Positions 1-8,941 are shown, counted from the first letter of the stretch. The stretch is 64,000 nt of DNA from Microbacterium halimionae (GCF_011761265.1 NZ_JAAOZB010000002.1:1176319-1240318); one strand, 5' to 3'. Notes: generated by a model from the letters alone, not told the origin. Made by a program: numbers and translations.

Positions 1-2
1 AG

Positions 3-128
3 GCGCAGGGAGCGGCGAAGCCACTGCACGTATGGCCTGGAGACTCAGCGCAAGAACTTGCAGCAGACTTTGACGCTTTGCTGGATCGCGTTATCCGGAC
101 CGGTCGCATCGAACTCCCTGAGGCCTAA
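3..128 (+). CDS. C-terminal end of an unidentified protein (partial)
   Basis: An open frame enters from the left edge and reads 41 codons to TAA, ending in the residues TGRIELPEA. It contains a plausible amphipathic helix (AQELAADFDALLDRVI). A strong terminator hairpin follows 18 bases later, which supports a genuine gene end. The visible part is too short to assign a family, and the start lies outside the window. I do not recognise it. Confidence 0.55.
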   Translation, partial: AQGAAKPLHVWPGDSAQELAADFDALLDRVIRTGRIELPEA

Positions 129-145
129 ACAAGGCCCGTAGGCGC

Positions 146-188
146 AAAAAAGGCGCACTTTCCGGAATCGGGAAGGTGCGCCTTTTTT
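146..188. terminator. Bidirectional intrinsic terminator
   Basis: A 13-base inverted repeat (A-run, GGCGCAC / GTGCGCC, T-run) with a 17-base middle gives a GC-rich stem flanked by six A and six T. It can end transcription from both directions: the plus-strand gene stopping at 128 and the minus-strand MerR gene stopping at 226. Confidence 0.85.
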
Positions 189-225
189 GACTGTTTCGCT
201 CAGAAGGCCAAAAAACCAACTGAAG

Positions 226-771
226 CTAAGCGGTGCGCTTCGCGCGTCGAGCAGCAAGTTCGTCAACGGGATCGGGCAGCTGCGCTTCGAAATTGACGAG
301 CGTCGACTCCACCTCGCGCAGGACCTTGCCCACAGCGATACCAAAAACGCCCTGTCCGCGGCTCACGAGGTCGATAACTTCATCGTTAGATGTGCAGAGA
401 TAAACCGATGCACCGTCGCTCATGAGGGTCGTACCGCTCAGGTCGCGAATGCCGGCAACCCGGAGCTGTTCAACAGCTGCACGAATCTGCTGAAGTGAAA
501 TCCCGGTATCGAGAAGGCGCTTGACGAGCTTCAAGACCAGGATGTCGCGAAATCCATAAAGACGCTGCGAACCAGATCCTGTCGCGCTTCGAACGGTGGG
601 TTCCACGAGCTCAGTGCGAGCCCAGTAGTCGAGCTGACGATAGGTGATGCCTGCCGCGCGAGCGGCTGCAGCCCCTCGGTAGCCAACTTCGTCGTCCATA
701 CGTGGAAGACCGTCGGTGAATAGAAGGTCAGAAACGAAGCCACGTTCGCCGGTCGCGTCATCAGCGGTCAC
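226..771 (-). CDS. MerR-family transcriptional regulator (Rv1830-like)
   Basis: A 181-residue protein with an N-terminal MerR-type winged helix: GYRGAAAARAAGITYRQLDYWARTELVEPTV is followed by a beta-hairpin wing (GSGSQRLYGFRDILVLKLVKRLLDTGIS). The remaining half is a compact regulatory domain and not a long dimer coiled coil. The gene is the last of a minus-strand run after the FHA and FtsR-like genes, matching the actinobacterial garA-ftsR-merR neighbourhood (Rv1827-Rv1830 in Mycobacterium), although the bifunctional nuclease gene usually between the MerR genes is missing. No metal-binding cysteines are evident. Targets cannot be read from sequence. Start ATG at 771 sits behind a GGAGG-like site. 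Confidence 0.9.
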   Translation of the reverse strand: MTADDATGERGFVSDLLFTDGLPRMDDEVGYRGAAAARAAGITYRQLDYWARTELVEPTVRSATGSGSQRLYGFRDILVLKLVKRLLDTGISLQQIRAAVEQLRVAGIRDLSGTTLMSDGASVYLCTSNDEVIDLVSRGQGVFGIAVGKVLREVESTLVNFEAQLPDPVDELAARRAKRTA

Positions 772-869
772 GGTCTGACCCTCCTTCGCTCGTTGTGGTT
801 TCCCTCAACGCTAGAGGAGGGAATGCCCTCCGGCAATGACATCCGCGACACGAAATTGGCGTGTCGTTT

Positions 870-1559
870 CTAAGACGTAAGTCGTGTGACACCGGAGCGC
901 ACAATTGCACTGCGGACGTCGTCCAGTCGACGCGCGAGTTCCGGAGCGACGTCTGCCGCCCGTGAACGCGACGAGCTATCGGTACGACGAAGAAGCGGCG
1001 TGAGTGCGGACTCGATCAACCCGATATCACGCTCAGCGCTCTGACGGAGCCCACGCAGGTGTCGCGGCTCGATTCCATGGCGCTCTAACGCGACAAGGGA
1101 GCGCAAAAGTGCAACATCTTGCTCGGTGTAATTCTCTGCTCCCGTGAGCAACCCCATGCTGATCGCTTCGTTGAAGAGCTGAGGCGCGGCGCCCGATGCC
1201 GACAACAGCTCGTCACGACGGTAGCGACGAACAGCTGGGGCGATCGATGGCGGGGCGGCAGCCGGAAGTGTTGGCGTTCGCCCGGCATCCAACTGCTCAA
1301 GATAATCGCGAATCATTGCGAGCGGGCGAAAGTGATCCCGCTGCAGAGTGAGCGCGAGCCGCAAGCGATCAACGTCTCGAGCCGAGAATTTTCGGTACCC
1401 GGACTCCGTACGTTGCGGCGTGACGATCCCCTGCTCTTCAAGAAATCGCAGCTTACTTGCTGACAAGCCTGGGAATTCTGGACTCAACCGAGCGAGCACC
1501 TGGCCGATGCTGAGAACTCCCCCGGACGCAGCACGACCGTGGGCGGATGCGGCCGCCAT
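870..1559 (-). CDS. ftsR: FtsR-like MerR transcriptional regulator
   Basis: A 229-residue protein with a MerR DNA-binding domain at about residues 14-80 (LSIGQVLARLSPEFPGLSAS, then KLRFLEEQGIVTP and SGYRKFSARDVDRL). That pattern matches the FtsR/Rv1828 family, known in Corynebacterium glutamicum as an activator of ftsZ. A proline/alanine-rich linker leads to a C-terminal helical effector domain. The start ATG overlaps the stop of the upstream FHA gene as TGATG, so the two are translationally coupled. The function as a cell-division regulator is transferred from the family; no ftsZ promoter is in the window to test it. Confidence 0.88.
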   Translation of the reverse strand: MAAASAHGRAASGGVLSIGQVLARLSPEFPGLSASKLRFLEEQGIVTPQRTESGYRKFSARDVDRLRLALTLQRDHFRPLAMIRDYLEQLDAGRTPTLPAAAPPSIAPAVRRYRRDELLSASGAAPQLFNEAISMGLLTGAENYTEQDVALLRSLVALERHGIEPRHLRGLRQSAERDIGLIESALTPLLRRTDSSSRSRAADVAPELARRLDDVRSAIVRSGVTRLTS

Positions 1560-2029
1560 CAGCCTTCCGTCGTGCCGGGAAGATCTGCCGGAGAAACAAA
1601 AAGCGTGAGGCGGAACTTGCCAATGCGTACTTCGTCGCCGTTTGCTAGCGCGACACGATCAACGCGCTCGCCATCAACGTAGGTGCCGTTCAGCGAACGC
1701 TGATCGACGATCTCGAAAACTGCACCTACACGGGTGATCTCAGCGTGACGACGTGAGACTGTCACATCGTCGAAAAAGATGTCGGCATCCGGGTGACGAC
1801 CAACTGTCGTGACGTCGGTATCAAGAAGGTATCGGGCTCCCGCTGTCGGGCCGGAGCGCACGATCAAGAGTGCCGCGTTGCTCGGCAGCGCCTCGATCGC
1901 TTCCATCTCGGTGGCACTCAAATCGGCGCCGAAAGGAACGAAAGAGAGATCGGCCTCGTGACCGAATGTCTCTGTTGTGTCGCTGTTCTGCGATGCGGGC
2001 CCAGGCTCGGGCCGAAGATTCTCTGTCAC
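1559..2029 (-). CDS. garA: FHA-domain protein, GarA/OdhI-like
   Basis: A 156-residue protein starting at GTG 2029, chosen because GAGGAGG lies a few bases upstream; an earlier ATG would add a poor N-terminus. Residues 16-22 read SDTTETF, in the same place as the GarA/OdhI threonine pair phosphorylated by PknB/PknG. The FHA domain lies at about residues 60-145, with VGRHPDAD and VSRRHAEI carrying the conserved phosphothreonine-binding Arg, Ser and His, and NGTYVDG following. In mycobacteria and corynebacteria unphosphorylated GarA/OdhI inhibits 2-oxoglutarate dehydrogenase and activates glutamate synthesis. It heads the operon with ftsR. Here no gcvH precedes it. Confidence 0.88.
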   Translation of the reverse strand: MTENLRPEPGPASQNSDTTETFGHEADLSFVPFGADLSATEMEAIEALPSNAALLIVRSGPTAGARYLLDTDVTTVGRHPDADIFFDDVTVSRRHAEITRVGAVFEIVDQRSLNGTYVDGERVDRVALANGDEVRIGKFRLTLFVSPADLPGTTEG

Positions 2030-2253
2030 GCATGCCTCCTCTCGGTTCAGACTAGCCGAACATCTCTGTGCGAAATTGAAGAAATTCGCTACGGCATCCT
2101 TGGCATTCATTTTTGCTCAACGCAAAAACGGGCGGTTACTCGCCGCGTCCGGATGGGGTCATTCGAACTTACGCATCTGAAGGCTGCTGTGTCCACTCCG
2201 CACACCAATTTTGTACCGGAACTGTCTTTTAGCGCGCGGGTACAGTTGGAGGC

Positions 2254-2874
2254 GTGATATTTCCCTCTCGCGCTCGTGCCGGATTTGCCGGCGTAGCCGT
2301 CGTAATCGCTTCGGTTTTACTGTTCGCCTCTCCCGCTGCTGCGCACGACGAACTTGTCGCGACCGATCCTGTTGCCGATTCGACGCTCGACGAGATGCCC
2401 ACGGAGCTCACACTGAGTTTCAGCTCCGAGTTGATCAATGACGGAAATTCAACGGTGGTGGAAGTTACCGACGGTGCAGGCACCGATCTGACCGGCGGAG
2501 ACCCCGAAGTAACAGGCGAAGTGGTGCGGCAGCCGCTCTCGGGAGAAGCGAGTGGCGATGTAACTGTGCTGTGGCGAGTGGTCTCGAGCGATGGTCACCC
2601 CATTTCGGGCGAATTTCGCTTCACAGTGACGGCCCAGCCGACCTCATCTCCACGCGCAACTACCCCGGCACCAGAGGCCAGCGTGCCCGCAGAATCAGCT
2701 ACGCCCGAGACCAGCGTTTCGGAGTCAAGCACGCCATCCGCGACAGACACAGCACCGACGTCAAGTTCGTTCGTGCCGTGGATCATCGTCGGTGTTCTGC
2801 TTCTTGCGGCAGTCGTCGCAACGGTGGTCGTGATCGTCTCTCGGCGGCGTCCGAGCAAGTCTTCCGAACGCTAG
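2254..2874 (+). CDS. CopC-domain copper-binding protein, membrane anchored
   Basis: A 206-residue protein starting at GTG behind TTGGAGG. Residues 1-30 are a signal peptide ending SPAAA, so the mature protein begins with His31, the N-terminal copper ligand of CopC proteins; Asp113 and His115 in SSDGHPISG supply the rest of the Cu(II) site. The CopC beta-sandwich covers about residues 31-127, followed by a Ser/Thr/Pro-rich linker and a transmembrane helix (about 173-196) with a basic tail. This layout matches the CopC/YcnJ proteins of actinobacteria. No CopD or YcnI partner gene is adjacent, so whether it serves uptake or resistance is open. Confidence 0.88.
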   Translation: MIFPSRARAGFAGVAVVIASVLLFASPAAAHDELVATDPVADSTLDEMPTELTLSFSSELINDGNSTVVEVTDGAGTDLTGGDPEVTGEVVRQPLSGEASGDVTVLWRVVSSDGHPISGEFRFTVTAQPTSSPRATTPAPEASVPAESATPETSVSESSTPSATDTAPTSSSFVPWIIVGVLLLAAVVATVVVIVSRRRPSKSSER

Positions 2875-2883
2875 GCTTAGACC

Positions 2884-4284
2884 ATGCCTCACTACGACGT
2901 CGTCATTCTCGGCGCGGGTCCCGGCGGATACGTCGCGGCCGTGCGCAGTGCACAGCTCGGACTGTCCACCGCCATCATCGAAGAGAAATATTGGGGTGGT
3001 GTCTGCCTGAACGTAGGCTGCATCCCCTCTAAGGCCCTGCTGAAAAACGCGGAGCTTGCCCACACCCTCAAGCACAAGGCGAAGCTCTTCGGCATCACTG
3101 GCGAAGTATCGATGGACTACGGCGTTGCGTATGACCGCAGCCGCACAGTCGCTGAGGGCCGCGTCAAGGGTGTTCATTTCTTGATGAAGAAGAACAAGGT
3201 CACGGAATACAACGGCCGAGGTTCTTTTGTCGATGCGAACTCCGTTGAAGTTACGGACGCCGACGGCAACAAAGAAACGATCACCTTCGACAACGCGATC
3301 CTCGCGACCGGTTCGACGGTGCGTTTGCTTCCCGGTGTGACACTCAGTGAGAACGTCGTCACCTACGAAGAGCAGATCATGACACGTGAGCTGCCGAAGT
3401 CGATCGTGATCGTCGGCGCTGGCGCGATCGGCATGGAATTCGCTTACGTCATGAAGAACTTCGGAGTGGAGGTGACGATCATCGAGTTCCTTGATCGCGC
3501 ACTTCCGAACGAAGATGCTGACGTATCGAAGGAGATCCAAAAGCAGTACCGCAATCTGGGCGTGGAGATCCTGACATCGACGAAGGTCGAGTCGGTTGTA
3601 GATTCCGGCGATAAGGTCACTGTCACCTACACCGGCAATAAGGACGGCGTCCAGTCGTCGATCGAAGCCGACAAGGTGCTGATGTCGATAGGATTCGCCC
3701 CGCGCGTTGAGGGCTTCGGACTAGAGAAGACCGGCGTCGAGCTCACCGAGCGCGGTGCCATCGCAATCGATGACTACATGCGCACGAACGTGCCCCACAT
3801 CTTCGCCATCGGCGATGTGACAGCCAAGCTGCAGCTCGCGCATGTGGCAGAGGCCCAGGGAGTCGTGGCTGCCGAGACGATCGGCAAAGCAGAGACTATG
3901 CCGCTCGGCGATTACCGCATGATGCCACGGGCAACATTTTGCTCACCCCAGGTCGCATCGTTTGGCCTTACCGAGGCGCAGGCGAGAGAGACCGGCCGCG
4001 AAATCAAGATCTCGACGTTCCCGTTCATGGCGAATGGAAAAGCCCATGGTCTCGGGGAGCCGGTGGGCTTCGTAAAGCTGATCGCTGACGCTGAGCACCT
4101 GGAGCTTCTCGGTGGGCACCTCATCGGTCCCGATGTCTCAGAACTTCTGCCTGAATTGACGCTCGCTCAGAAATGGGATCTGACTGCCCTCGAGCTCGCT
4201 CGAAACGTCCACACGCACCCCACGTTGAGTGAGGCGCTTCAGGAAGCTTTCCACGGCCTCGCGGGCCACATGATTAATATGTGA
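2884..4284 (+). CDS. lpdA: Dihydrolipoyl dehydrogenase
   Basis: A 466-residue flavoprotein of the usual family length. It has the FAD-binding motif GAGPGGY (residues 10-16), the redox disulfide C41-LNVG-C46, the NAD-binding motif GAGAIGMEF (about 178-186), and the C-terminal HTHPTLSEA His-Glu pair that forms the active site across the dimer. It is the E3 component of pyruvate, 2-oxoglutarate and branched-chain dehydrogenase complexes, reoxidising dihydrolipoamide with NAD+. It follows the CopC gene by nine bases and is ended by the terminator at 4301-4347. Its presence near the FHA protein is notable because GarA/OdhI acts on the same enzyme complex in relatives. Confidence 0.95.
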   Translation: MPHYDVVILGAGPGGYVAAVRSAQLGLSTAIIEEKYWGGVCLNVGCIPSKALLKNAELAHTLKHKAKLFGITGEVSMDYGVAYDRSRTVAEGRVKGVHFLMKKNKVTEYNGRGSFVDANSVEVTDADGNKETITFDNAILATGSTVRLLPGVTLSENVVTYEEQIMTRELPKSIVIVGAGAIGMEFAYVMKNFGVEVTIIEFLDRALPNEDADVSKEIQKQYRNLGVEILTSTKVESVVDSGDKVTVTYTGNKDGVQSSIEADKVLMSIGFAPRVEGFGLEKTGVELTERGAIAIDDYMRTNVPHIFAIGDVTAKLQLAHVAEAQGVVAAETIGKAETMPLGDYRMMPRATFCSPQVASFGLTEAQARETGREIKISTFPFMANGKAHGLGEPVGFVKLIADAEHLELLGGHLIGPDVSELLPELTLAQKWDLTALELARNVHTHPTLSEALQEAFHGLAGHMINM

Positions 4285-4300
4285 GTCGTACCCGACACAA

Positions 4301-4347
4301 AACATTGACGCCGCCCCCAACGAAGCCGGGGGGCGGCGTCAATGTTT
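4301..4347. terminator. Intrinsic terminator between convergent genes
   Basis: A long near-perfect inverted repeat: AACATTGACGCCGCCCCC pairs with its complement around a short CGAAGCC-containing loop. A on one side and T on the other allow it to work on both strands, ending lpdA (plus) and the CYTH gene (minus). Confidence 0.9.
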
Positions 4348-4366
4348 TAGCTCCCGGTTGCCGAAG

Positions 4367-4999
4367 TTAACGCCCTAGGGCTCGTCCGAGCTTCGAATCG
4401 GATGCCGCGGCACGACCGCCGACACTCGCAACGAGAGCATCGACGTGAGCGAAGAATGCGTCACTGTCTTTGGGTGCTGCCGGACCAAGCTCCACTTCCC
4501 ACTCTCGCCACGAAGTCTCAACGCCCGTGCGCTCAGCGCGTGCTGAGACGCGATCATCAACGACCTCCGCGACCAGCCTGCCATTCGCGTCGCACAGCGC
4601 GTACGCTGTGCGACTGTTGCGAATTCGAGCAAGCGGCAAAAATTCGCCTGCGGCCCACTCCCCTGCTGCTGCCGCAACGGCTGGTGGAACGACGGCCGAG
4701 TCAGCATCTTGCTCATCAAGCGGCCAATGCGACTCGTGCCTTCCCTCGGCAGCCGAAGCCTTAATGTGCCAGCCTGCATCCGGACCGCCAGTTCGCCGTC
4801 TGATCGCAACACGCGCGTGAGAGAGCGCCATATCTGCGGTATCAAAATATCGAGCGTCGAGCTCGCGCACTTCAGGTTCACCCACGGATTCAACACCGGG
4901 TAGAAGATTCCACGCCGGCAGCGGTGTGGAATCTTCTACGTCGTACGTGTTTTCTATCTCAAGCGACCGTTTCGGTTCTTTCGGTGCTCCGTCGCGCAC
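4367..4999 (-). CDS. CYTH domain protein (triphosphate tunnel metalloenzyme family)
   Basis: A 210-residue single-domain protein. The N-terminal SLEIENTYDV corresponds to the ExExK strand of the CYTH fold, and ARYFDTADMAL, VAIRRRTGG and AGWHIK match the following substrate-lining strands. Further acidic residues (EVVDDRVSA, REWEVEL) continue the tunnel. Family members hydrolyse triphosphates such as inorganic triphosphate or thiamin triphosphate. The third residue of the signature is Asn instead of Lys/Arg, which makes its exact activity uncertain. No CHAD domain is attached. Confidence 0.82.
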   Translation of the reverse strand: MRDGAPKEPKRSLEIENTYDVEDSTPLPAWNLLPGVESVGEPEVRELDARYFDTADMALSHARVAIRRRTGGPDAGWHIKASAAEGRHESHWPLDEQDADSAVVPPAVAAAAGEWAAGEFLPLARIRNSRTAYALCDANGRLVAEVVDDRVSARAERTGVETSWREWEVELGPAAPKDSDAFFAHVDALVASVGGRAAASDSKLGRALGR

Positions 5000-5001
5000 T
5001 G

Positions 5002-5229
5002 TCAGTCGTTTCGGTCGTCCGGGTTCGGGTCGATGGGCTCGGTCGATTCCACGAAAGAAAAAGCAACCTCGGTCGGGCCGTCGTGGTCGCCCGTGTTTAC
5101 GGGTTCGCCCTCTCGTCGGTAAATGACCTGTCCCTCGCTGTAGGGAACGATGAGTGAATCTTCAACTCCCGGTTCGAGGGGCATAACCTGCCCGTCGAGC
5201 GGGCCTCCAGATAGTCGCGCAATAGCCAT
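5002..5229 (-). CDS. Conserved small protein of unknown function
   Basis: A 75-residue acidic protein starting MAIARLSGGPLDGQVMPL, directly upstream of the CYTH gene (two-base gap) and probably co-transcribed. The central IVPYSEGQVIYRR stretch looks like two beta strands, and the tail is Asp/Pro-rich. No motif suggests a catalytic activity. I recognise the opening as a type common in actinobacterial small proteins but cannot assign a role. Confidence 0.65.
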   Translation of the reverse strand: MAIARLSGGPLDGQVMPLEPGVEDSLIVPYSEGQVIYRREGEPVNTGDHDGPTEVAFSFVESTEPIDPNPDDRND

Positions 5230-5263
5230 GCCTTCAGCCTAGTCCGCACCCTAGGCTGTACGG

Positions 5264-5995
5264 ATGAAGCCGTTTGTTCTGCTAGCGACTCGCGCAGAAG
5301 ACGTACCCGCAGACGAGGAGTACGAACTTTTCCTTCGCTACACCGGCCTAGCGCCGAAAGAACTACAGCGCGTGCGTCTTGAAGCAGACCACATGCCCGC
5401 GATCGATCTAGACGCGATCTCGGGCATTTTCCTCGGCGGCGGGCCTTTCAACTCGTCTGACGCGGAGAGCGAGAAATCCGTCGTGCAACGCCGGGTCGAG
5501 TCAGAAATCGCGACGCTTCTCAAAAGGGTTGTCGCGTTAGATTTTCCGTTTCTCGGTGCTTGCTACGGGGTTGGGACGCTCGGTTCACAACAGGGTGCCG
5601 TCATCGATAGACACTTCGCTGAGCCCATCAGCGTTGTGGATATCGCCTTGAGCGACGCTGGCGAGCGTGACCCGCTGTGCGCCGCGCTTCCCCCGAGCTT
5701 CTCCGCGTTCGTTGGCCACAAAGAGGCCATCCGCAGGCTGCCTGAGACAGCAACTCTTCTTGCCTCGTCGGCAACGTGCCCAGTGCAAATGTTTCGCGTC
5801 GGCGAGAATGTTTATGCAACCCAATTCCATCCGGAGCTCGATGTCGTCGGCATCACGACCCGCATCCGCGCGTATGCGTCGTACGGCTACTTCGGGCTCG
5901 ATGAGATAGATATGACTCTCGCGGCCGTAAACCGTGCTCCCGTGACCCACCCGACAGCGCTGCTCAGTGCGTTTGTTGCTCGTTACGCGCTCTGA
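5264..5995 (+). CDS. Class I glutamine amidotransferase-like protein
   Basis: A 243-residue protein with the GATase class I triad: Cys100 in LGACYGVG, His189 and Glu191 in TQFHPEL. The fold starts with FVLLATRAEDV and GIFLGGGPFN. It resembles stand-alone GMP-synthase-like amidotransferases found in actinobacteria, often linked with gamma-glutamyl peptide hydrolysis. The nucleophile elbow reads GACYG, a variant of GxCxG. Substrate is unknown. The final codons overlap the convergent yihY gene by 13 bases. Confidence 0.85.
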   Translation: MKPFVLLATRAEDVPADEEYELFLRYTGLAPKELQRVRLEADHMPAIDLDAISGIFLGGGPFNSSDAESEKSVVQRRVESEIATLLKRVVALDFPFLGACYGVGTLGSQQGAVIDRHFAEPISVVDIALSDAGERDPLCAALPPSFSAFVGHKEAIRRLPETATLLASSATCPVQMFRVGENVYATQFHPELDVVGITTRIRAYASYGYFGLDEIDMTLAAVNRAPVTHPTALLSAFVARYAL

Positions 5996-7017
5996 CTCTC
6001 AGCCTTTTCAGCTTCGCGGGCTTGGCGCAGTTCCTCCGTCGCAAGGATCACGACCTTCTGTGCACGATTCACCCTCCGCTGCGCGAACGTGGCGGCGCGC
6101 TGACGAGAGTAGGCACGATCGCTTTCATCTTCGACGCCGGTGATGATGTACGAGGCGGCAATCAGAATGACCTGGGATGACAGGTTGATCCAGAGCAGAA
6201 GCGCGATCAGCGAAGCGAACGATGCCAGCAGAGGATTTGAGCCCGCGCCCCGCACGAAAAGTCCGGACAGTTCTTGCAGGACGAGCAAGCCAATGCCGCC
6301 CAGCAATGCACCCGGCCAAAGGGCACGCGCTGACGGACGAAGTCCCGAGAGCACCCGGAACAAGACCGCGATTATCGCGGTATCGAGCAAGAGGACCACG
6401 AGCAGCGAGACCGACTTCGTCGCCACCGTCGTCACTGGGTTCTCGTCTCGGATCCCGATCAAATCAAGCAGGGTGCCTATCGACGCGGTGCCGAGCACGG
6501 TCGCTGCGGCTGACGCGAGGAGGGCTGCCCCAATTCCAACCGCTAGCGCGAGGTTTCGCAAGATCACCCAGTAGAACGCGACATCATCATGCATCCGGTC
6601 GCCAAGCTGCCGAAACGCGATCCTGAGCGATGTAATCGCACCAATAGCCGCGCCAACGAGAGCTACGACAGATATCGCCCCAGCGATAGACAGGCCCGCT
6701 GCGAGCTCAATATTCTCGGGGTCGATGAGCTTGTTTTTTCCGACGAGTCCCGGCACAACTGAGTTGACAGCAGAGATGAGGGCATCCCAGGCTTGCGGGT
6801 TCCCTTGCAACCAGAGGCCCGCGACCGAGAACCCCAAGAGCACAGCGGCGAAGACGCTAAAAAGTGCGCGGTAGGTGACCGAGTCCGCGAGCTGAATACC
6901 GCGATGCTCTGTGTAGAGCAACAGGGCACGCACAAACTTCCGTGCAAGTACCCAGGCGATCACCCGGGCAACGAAGGACTCTTGAGTCGACGAGGTTGTC
7001 TGTTCGGATGCCGTCAT
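5983..7017 (-). CDS. YihY/BrkB family integral membrane protein
   Basis: A 344-residue protein with about six transmembrane helices; ALLLYTEHRGIQLADSVTYR and the later GALLGGIGLLVLQ and ALLLWINLSSQVILIAASY are typical of the YihY/BrkB family. Members were once called RNase BN in error; their role is still unclear, possibly in envelope transport. The C-terminus is a basic-acidic cytoplasmic tail predicted to form a helix. The gene stands alone on the minus strand and its stop overlaps the end of the amidotransferase gene. Confidence 0.85.
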   Translation of the reverse strand: MTASEQTTSSTQESFVARVIAWVLARKFVRALLLYTEHRGIQLADSVTYRALFSVFAAVLLGFSVAGLWLQGNPQAWDALISAVNSVVPGLVGKNKLIDPENIELAAGLSIAGAISVVALVGAAIGAITSLRIAFRQLGDRMHDDVAFYWVILRNLALAVGIGAALLASAAATVLGTASIGTLLDLIGIRDENPVTTVATKSVSLLVVLLLDTAIIAVLFRVLSGLRPSARALWPGALLGGIGLLVLQELSGLFVRGAGSNPLLASFASLIALLLWINLSSQVILIAASYIITGVEDESDRAYSRQRAATFAQRRVNRAQKVVILATEELRQAREAEKAESQSA

Positions 7018-7080
7018 ACCGACCAGAGTAACCGTGTACCTCAGCGCCCCAGCGCGGTTGACAGCAGCAGGCCAGATCTC

Positions 7081-7581
7081 CTAAGTAGTGACGCCGCCGG
7101 TCTGCACATAGCTGGTGATGCCGAGCGCGATCCCGCACCACGCCCCGCCCAGAAGAAATGGGCCGAACGGGATGCGGGTGGCCCCAGTCACACGGCGAAG
7201 GGCCAGCATCACGAGAGCAAACACGCCTCCGAGGAAGAACGCGGCCGCTGCACCGACCACGAACGGCACCCATCCGAGAAACCCGAGGATGATTCCAACA
7301 ACGCCTGCGAGCTTCACATCGCCGCCGCCCATCCCCGCACCGGGAAGCGCTCTCAGCACCGCGTAGAAGCCGAAAAGTACAGCTCCGCACAGCAATGCTC
7401 GCAGCACCGCGCTCCACGGAGCACCCGCCACGCAACTCAGCATCAGTAGCGCTACGAGAACGGGATAGGCCGGAAGCACAATCCGATTCGGTAGGCGATG
7501 TGTCCGCACATCGATCGCCGCGAGCACACAGCTAAAGGCTGCGAAGCCCACGAGAACAACCACGAAGATCGCAATGTTCAT
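7081..7581 (-). CDS. A24-type prepilin peptidase, short form
   Basis: A 166-residue membrane protein with the two aspartates of the aspartic prepilin peptidase: Asp24 in AAIDVRTHRLPN and Asp88 in GMGGGDVKLAG. It lacks the N-terminal cytoplasmic methylase domain of PilD, as is normal for the TadV-like and actinobacterial short forms. It should cleave type IV prepilin or Flp-type leader peptides at the membrane. No pilin or secretion ATPase genes are next to it; the tad/pil cluster must be elsewhere. Confidence 0.88.
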   Translation of the reverse strand: MNIAIFVVVLVGFAAFSCVLAAIDVRTHRLPNRIVLPAYPVLVALLMLSCVAGAPWSAVLRALLCGAVLFGFYAVLRALPGAGMGGGDVKLAGVVGIILGFLGWVPFVVGAAAAFFLGGVFALVMLALRRVTGATRIPFGPFLLGGAWCGIALGITSYVQTGGVTT

Positions 7582-7604
7582 GTCTTACCCCGACACCCGT
7601 TCGG

Positions 7605-8528
7605 CTAGGCCGAGACGACGACAAGTGTTCCCGGCCGAAGCTGAGCAAGTCGATCGATGGCTTCAGGGGCGAGCCTGAGGCATCCGTTGGAAATCGTTCC
7701 TGATCGTGCGTCGTGATAGTGGAAAGCCGTGATGGCGACACTTGCGTCGGCAAAGCCCGCGAGAGTCGGCGACTGTGCAGAGAGGTACACGAGCGGGTGG
7801 CCTCGGGTGTAGCCGAATTCCGGCACTGTACGCGTCATCATGATGAACATTCGGCCCGTCGGCGTCGGCGTCTCAGCAGTTCCGGAGCCGAAATCCGTCG
7901 CGATTCTCTCGCTTCCGGCATCGCTCACAATGTCGATGGTGCGCGCGCTCAGGCTGACTTCCACGTGTGTATCGACCGGGGCCAGGGCCACATCCGCTGC
8001 GCGCAGCCAACCGACGGTTTGTGCGGAGCTCGCTTCTGGCGGCACACCGGCGCGCCCGACAAGGAGCACTTTAACCCAGTGATCTTGCTCTTCAATGACG
8101 GGGACGATGGTGCCCTCAAACGTCTGGGTCTGCGGCAAGAAAGCGACCGGACCCGCGGTGGGGTCAGCGAACACAGCTGCACCGGCAGCGACCGGTTGCG
8201 CGACGAGGCCCGTTGATTCGCCGAACGGGTCATCGTCACGAGGCAGCGCCGGGTTGACCGAGAAGACATCTACCGTCTGCAGTGATGAGGTGTCGTATAC
8301 CTCGGTGTTTTCGGAAAATCCGGTGTCAACGGGCGTGGGTGTCGGGCTTGGCATCGATGGTATTGCCGTTGGAGTGGGTGTTTCAACGGCCGTCGTGACA
8401 CTCGCGTCCGGGGACGCGGCAGCGAAGAATCCCACCACCACCGCCCCGGCGACAAGAATCACGACGACGATCGAAAGAACCAGCACAACGATTCTTCGAG
8501 GCCGCGCGCGGGGTGGGATTGCCGTCAT
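7605..8528 (-). CDS. L,D-transpeptidase with N-terminal membrane anchor
   Basis: A 307-residue protein with a basic start and one transmembrane helix (about residues 12-36), a Pro/Thr-rich wall-spanning linker (about 40-75), an SH3-like or similar middle segment (ending GWLRAADV) and a C-terminal YkuD domain. The catalytic motif is intact: His270 and His272 in AFHYHD and Cys283 in SNGCLRL. It would form 3-3 cross-links in peptidoglycan or attach proteins to it. It overlaps the downstream end of the DUF2809 gene by four bases (ATGA), so they share a transcript. Confidence 0.88.
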   Translation of the reverse strand: MTAIPPRARPRRIVVLVLSIVVVILVAGAVVVGFFAAASPDASVTTAVETPTPTAIPSMPSPTPTPVDTGFSENTEVYDTSSLQTVDVFSVNPALPRDDDPFGESTGLVAQPVAAGAAVFADPTAGPVAFLPQTQTFEGTIVPVIEEQDHWVKVLLVGRAGVPPEASSAQTVGWLRAADVALAPVDTHVEVSLSARTIDIVSDAGSERIATDFGSGTAETPTPTGRMFIMMTRTVPEFGYTRGHPLVYLSAQSPTLAGFADASVAITAFHYHDARSGTISNGCLRLAPEAIDRLAQLRPGTLVVVSA

Positions 8529-8941
8529 GAATCTATGCTCCGGGGCGAGCAGCGTGCGCGCAAGAGAACGCGTCGCCCGGCGATATCTATACCTGTTGTC
8601 ACCGACGCGGCAACAACGTAAACCGCAAGGTCGCGTGTGTCAAAGACGCCGCCGAAGACCAGTCCCAGAGGTCGAAATTCTGCCGCCCATTGCACGGGTA
8701 GACCCGTGAGTTGGAAGAACTCGACACCCACAGACCACACCGCCGCAATTGCCCCGACAACGAATGACGACACGCGAGGCATAACGACAACCAGCCCCGC
8801 GTACGCAGCCACCACGTAAAGCGCATCGCCGACAACATCAGTCACCGCTGATTCAGGCAGCGACACCGCAACGAGACCAGCTGCGATGGTCACCGCCAAG
8901 GCAACGAGTGCCGCAAGCCGGCGCTGGGCGTTGGCTACCAC
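8525..8941 (-). CDS. DUF2809 family membrane protein
   Basis: A 138-residue protein with four hydrophobic helices. The segment SVGVEFFQLTGLPVQWA is characteristic of the DUF2809 family, whose function is unknown. Its stop overlaps the start of the L,D-transpeptidase gene and its own start overlaps the end of the aldo/keto reductase gene by seven bases, so three genes form one operon. The pairing with a cell-wall enzyme might reflect an envelope role, but this is inference. Confidence 0.75.
   Translation of the reverse strand: MVANAQRRLAALVALAVTIAAGLVAVSLPESAVTDVVGDALYVVAAYAGLVVVMPRVSSFVVGAIAAVWSVGVEFFQLTGLPVQWAAEFRPLGLVFGGVFDTRDLAVYVVAASVTTGIDIAGRRVLLRARCSPRSIDS

Noticed and set aside
2761..3540. 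A 259-codon minus-strand frame inside lpdA
   Set aside because: lpdA has all catalytic motifs; the opposite frame is His/Arg/Asp-rich without any recognisable motif.
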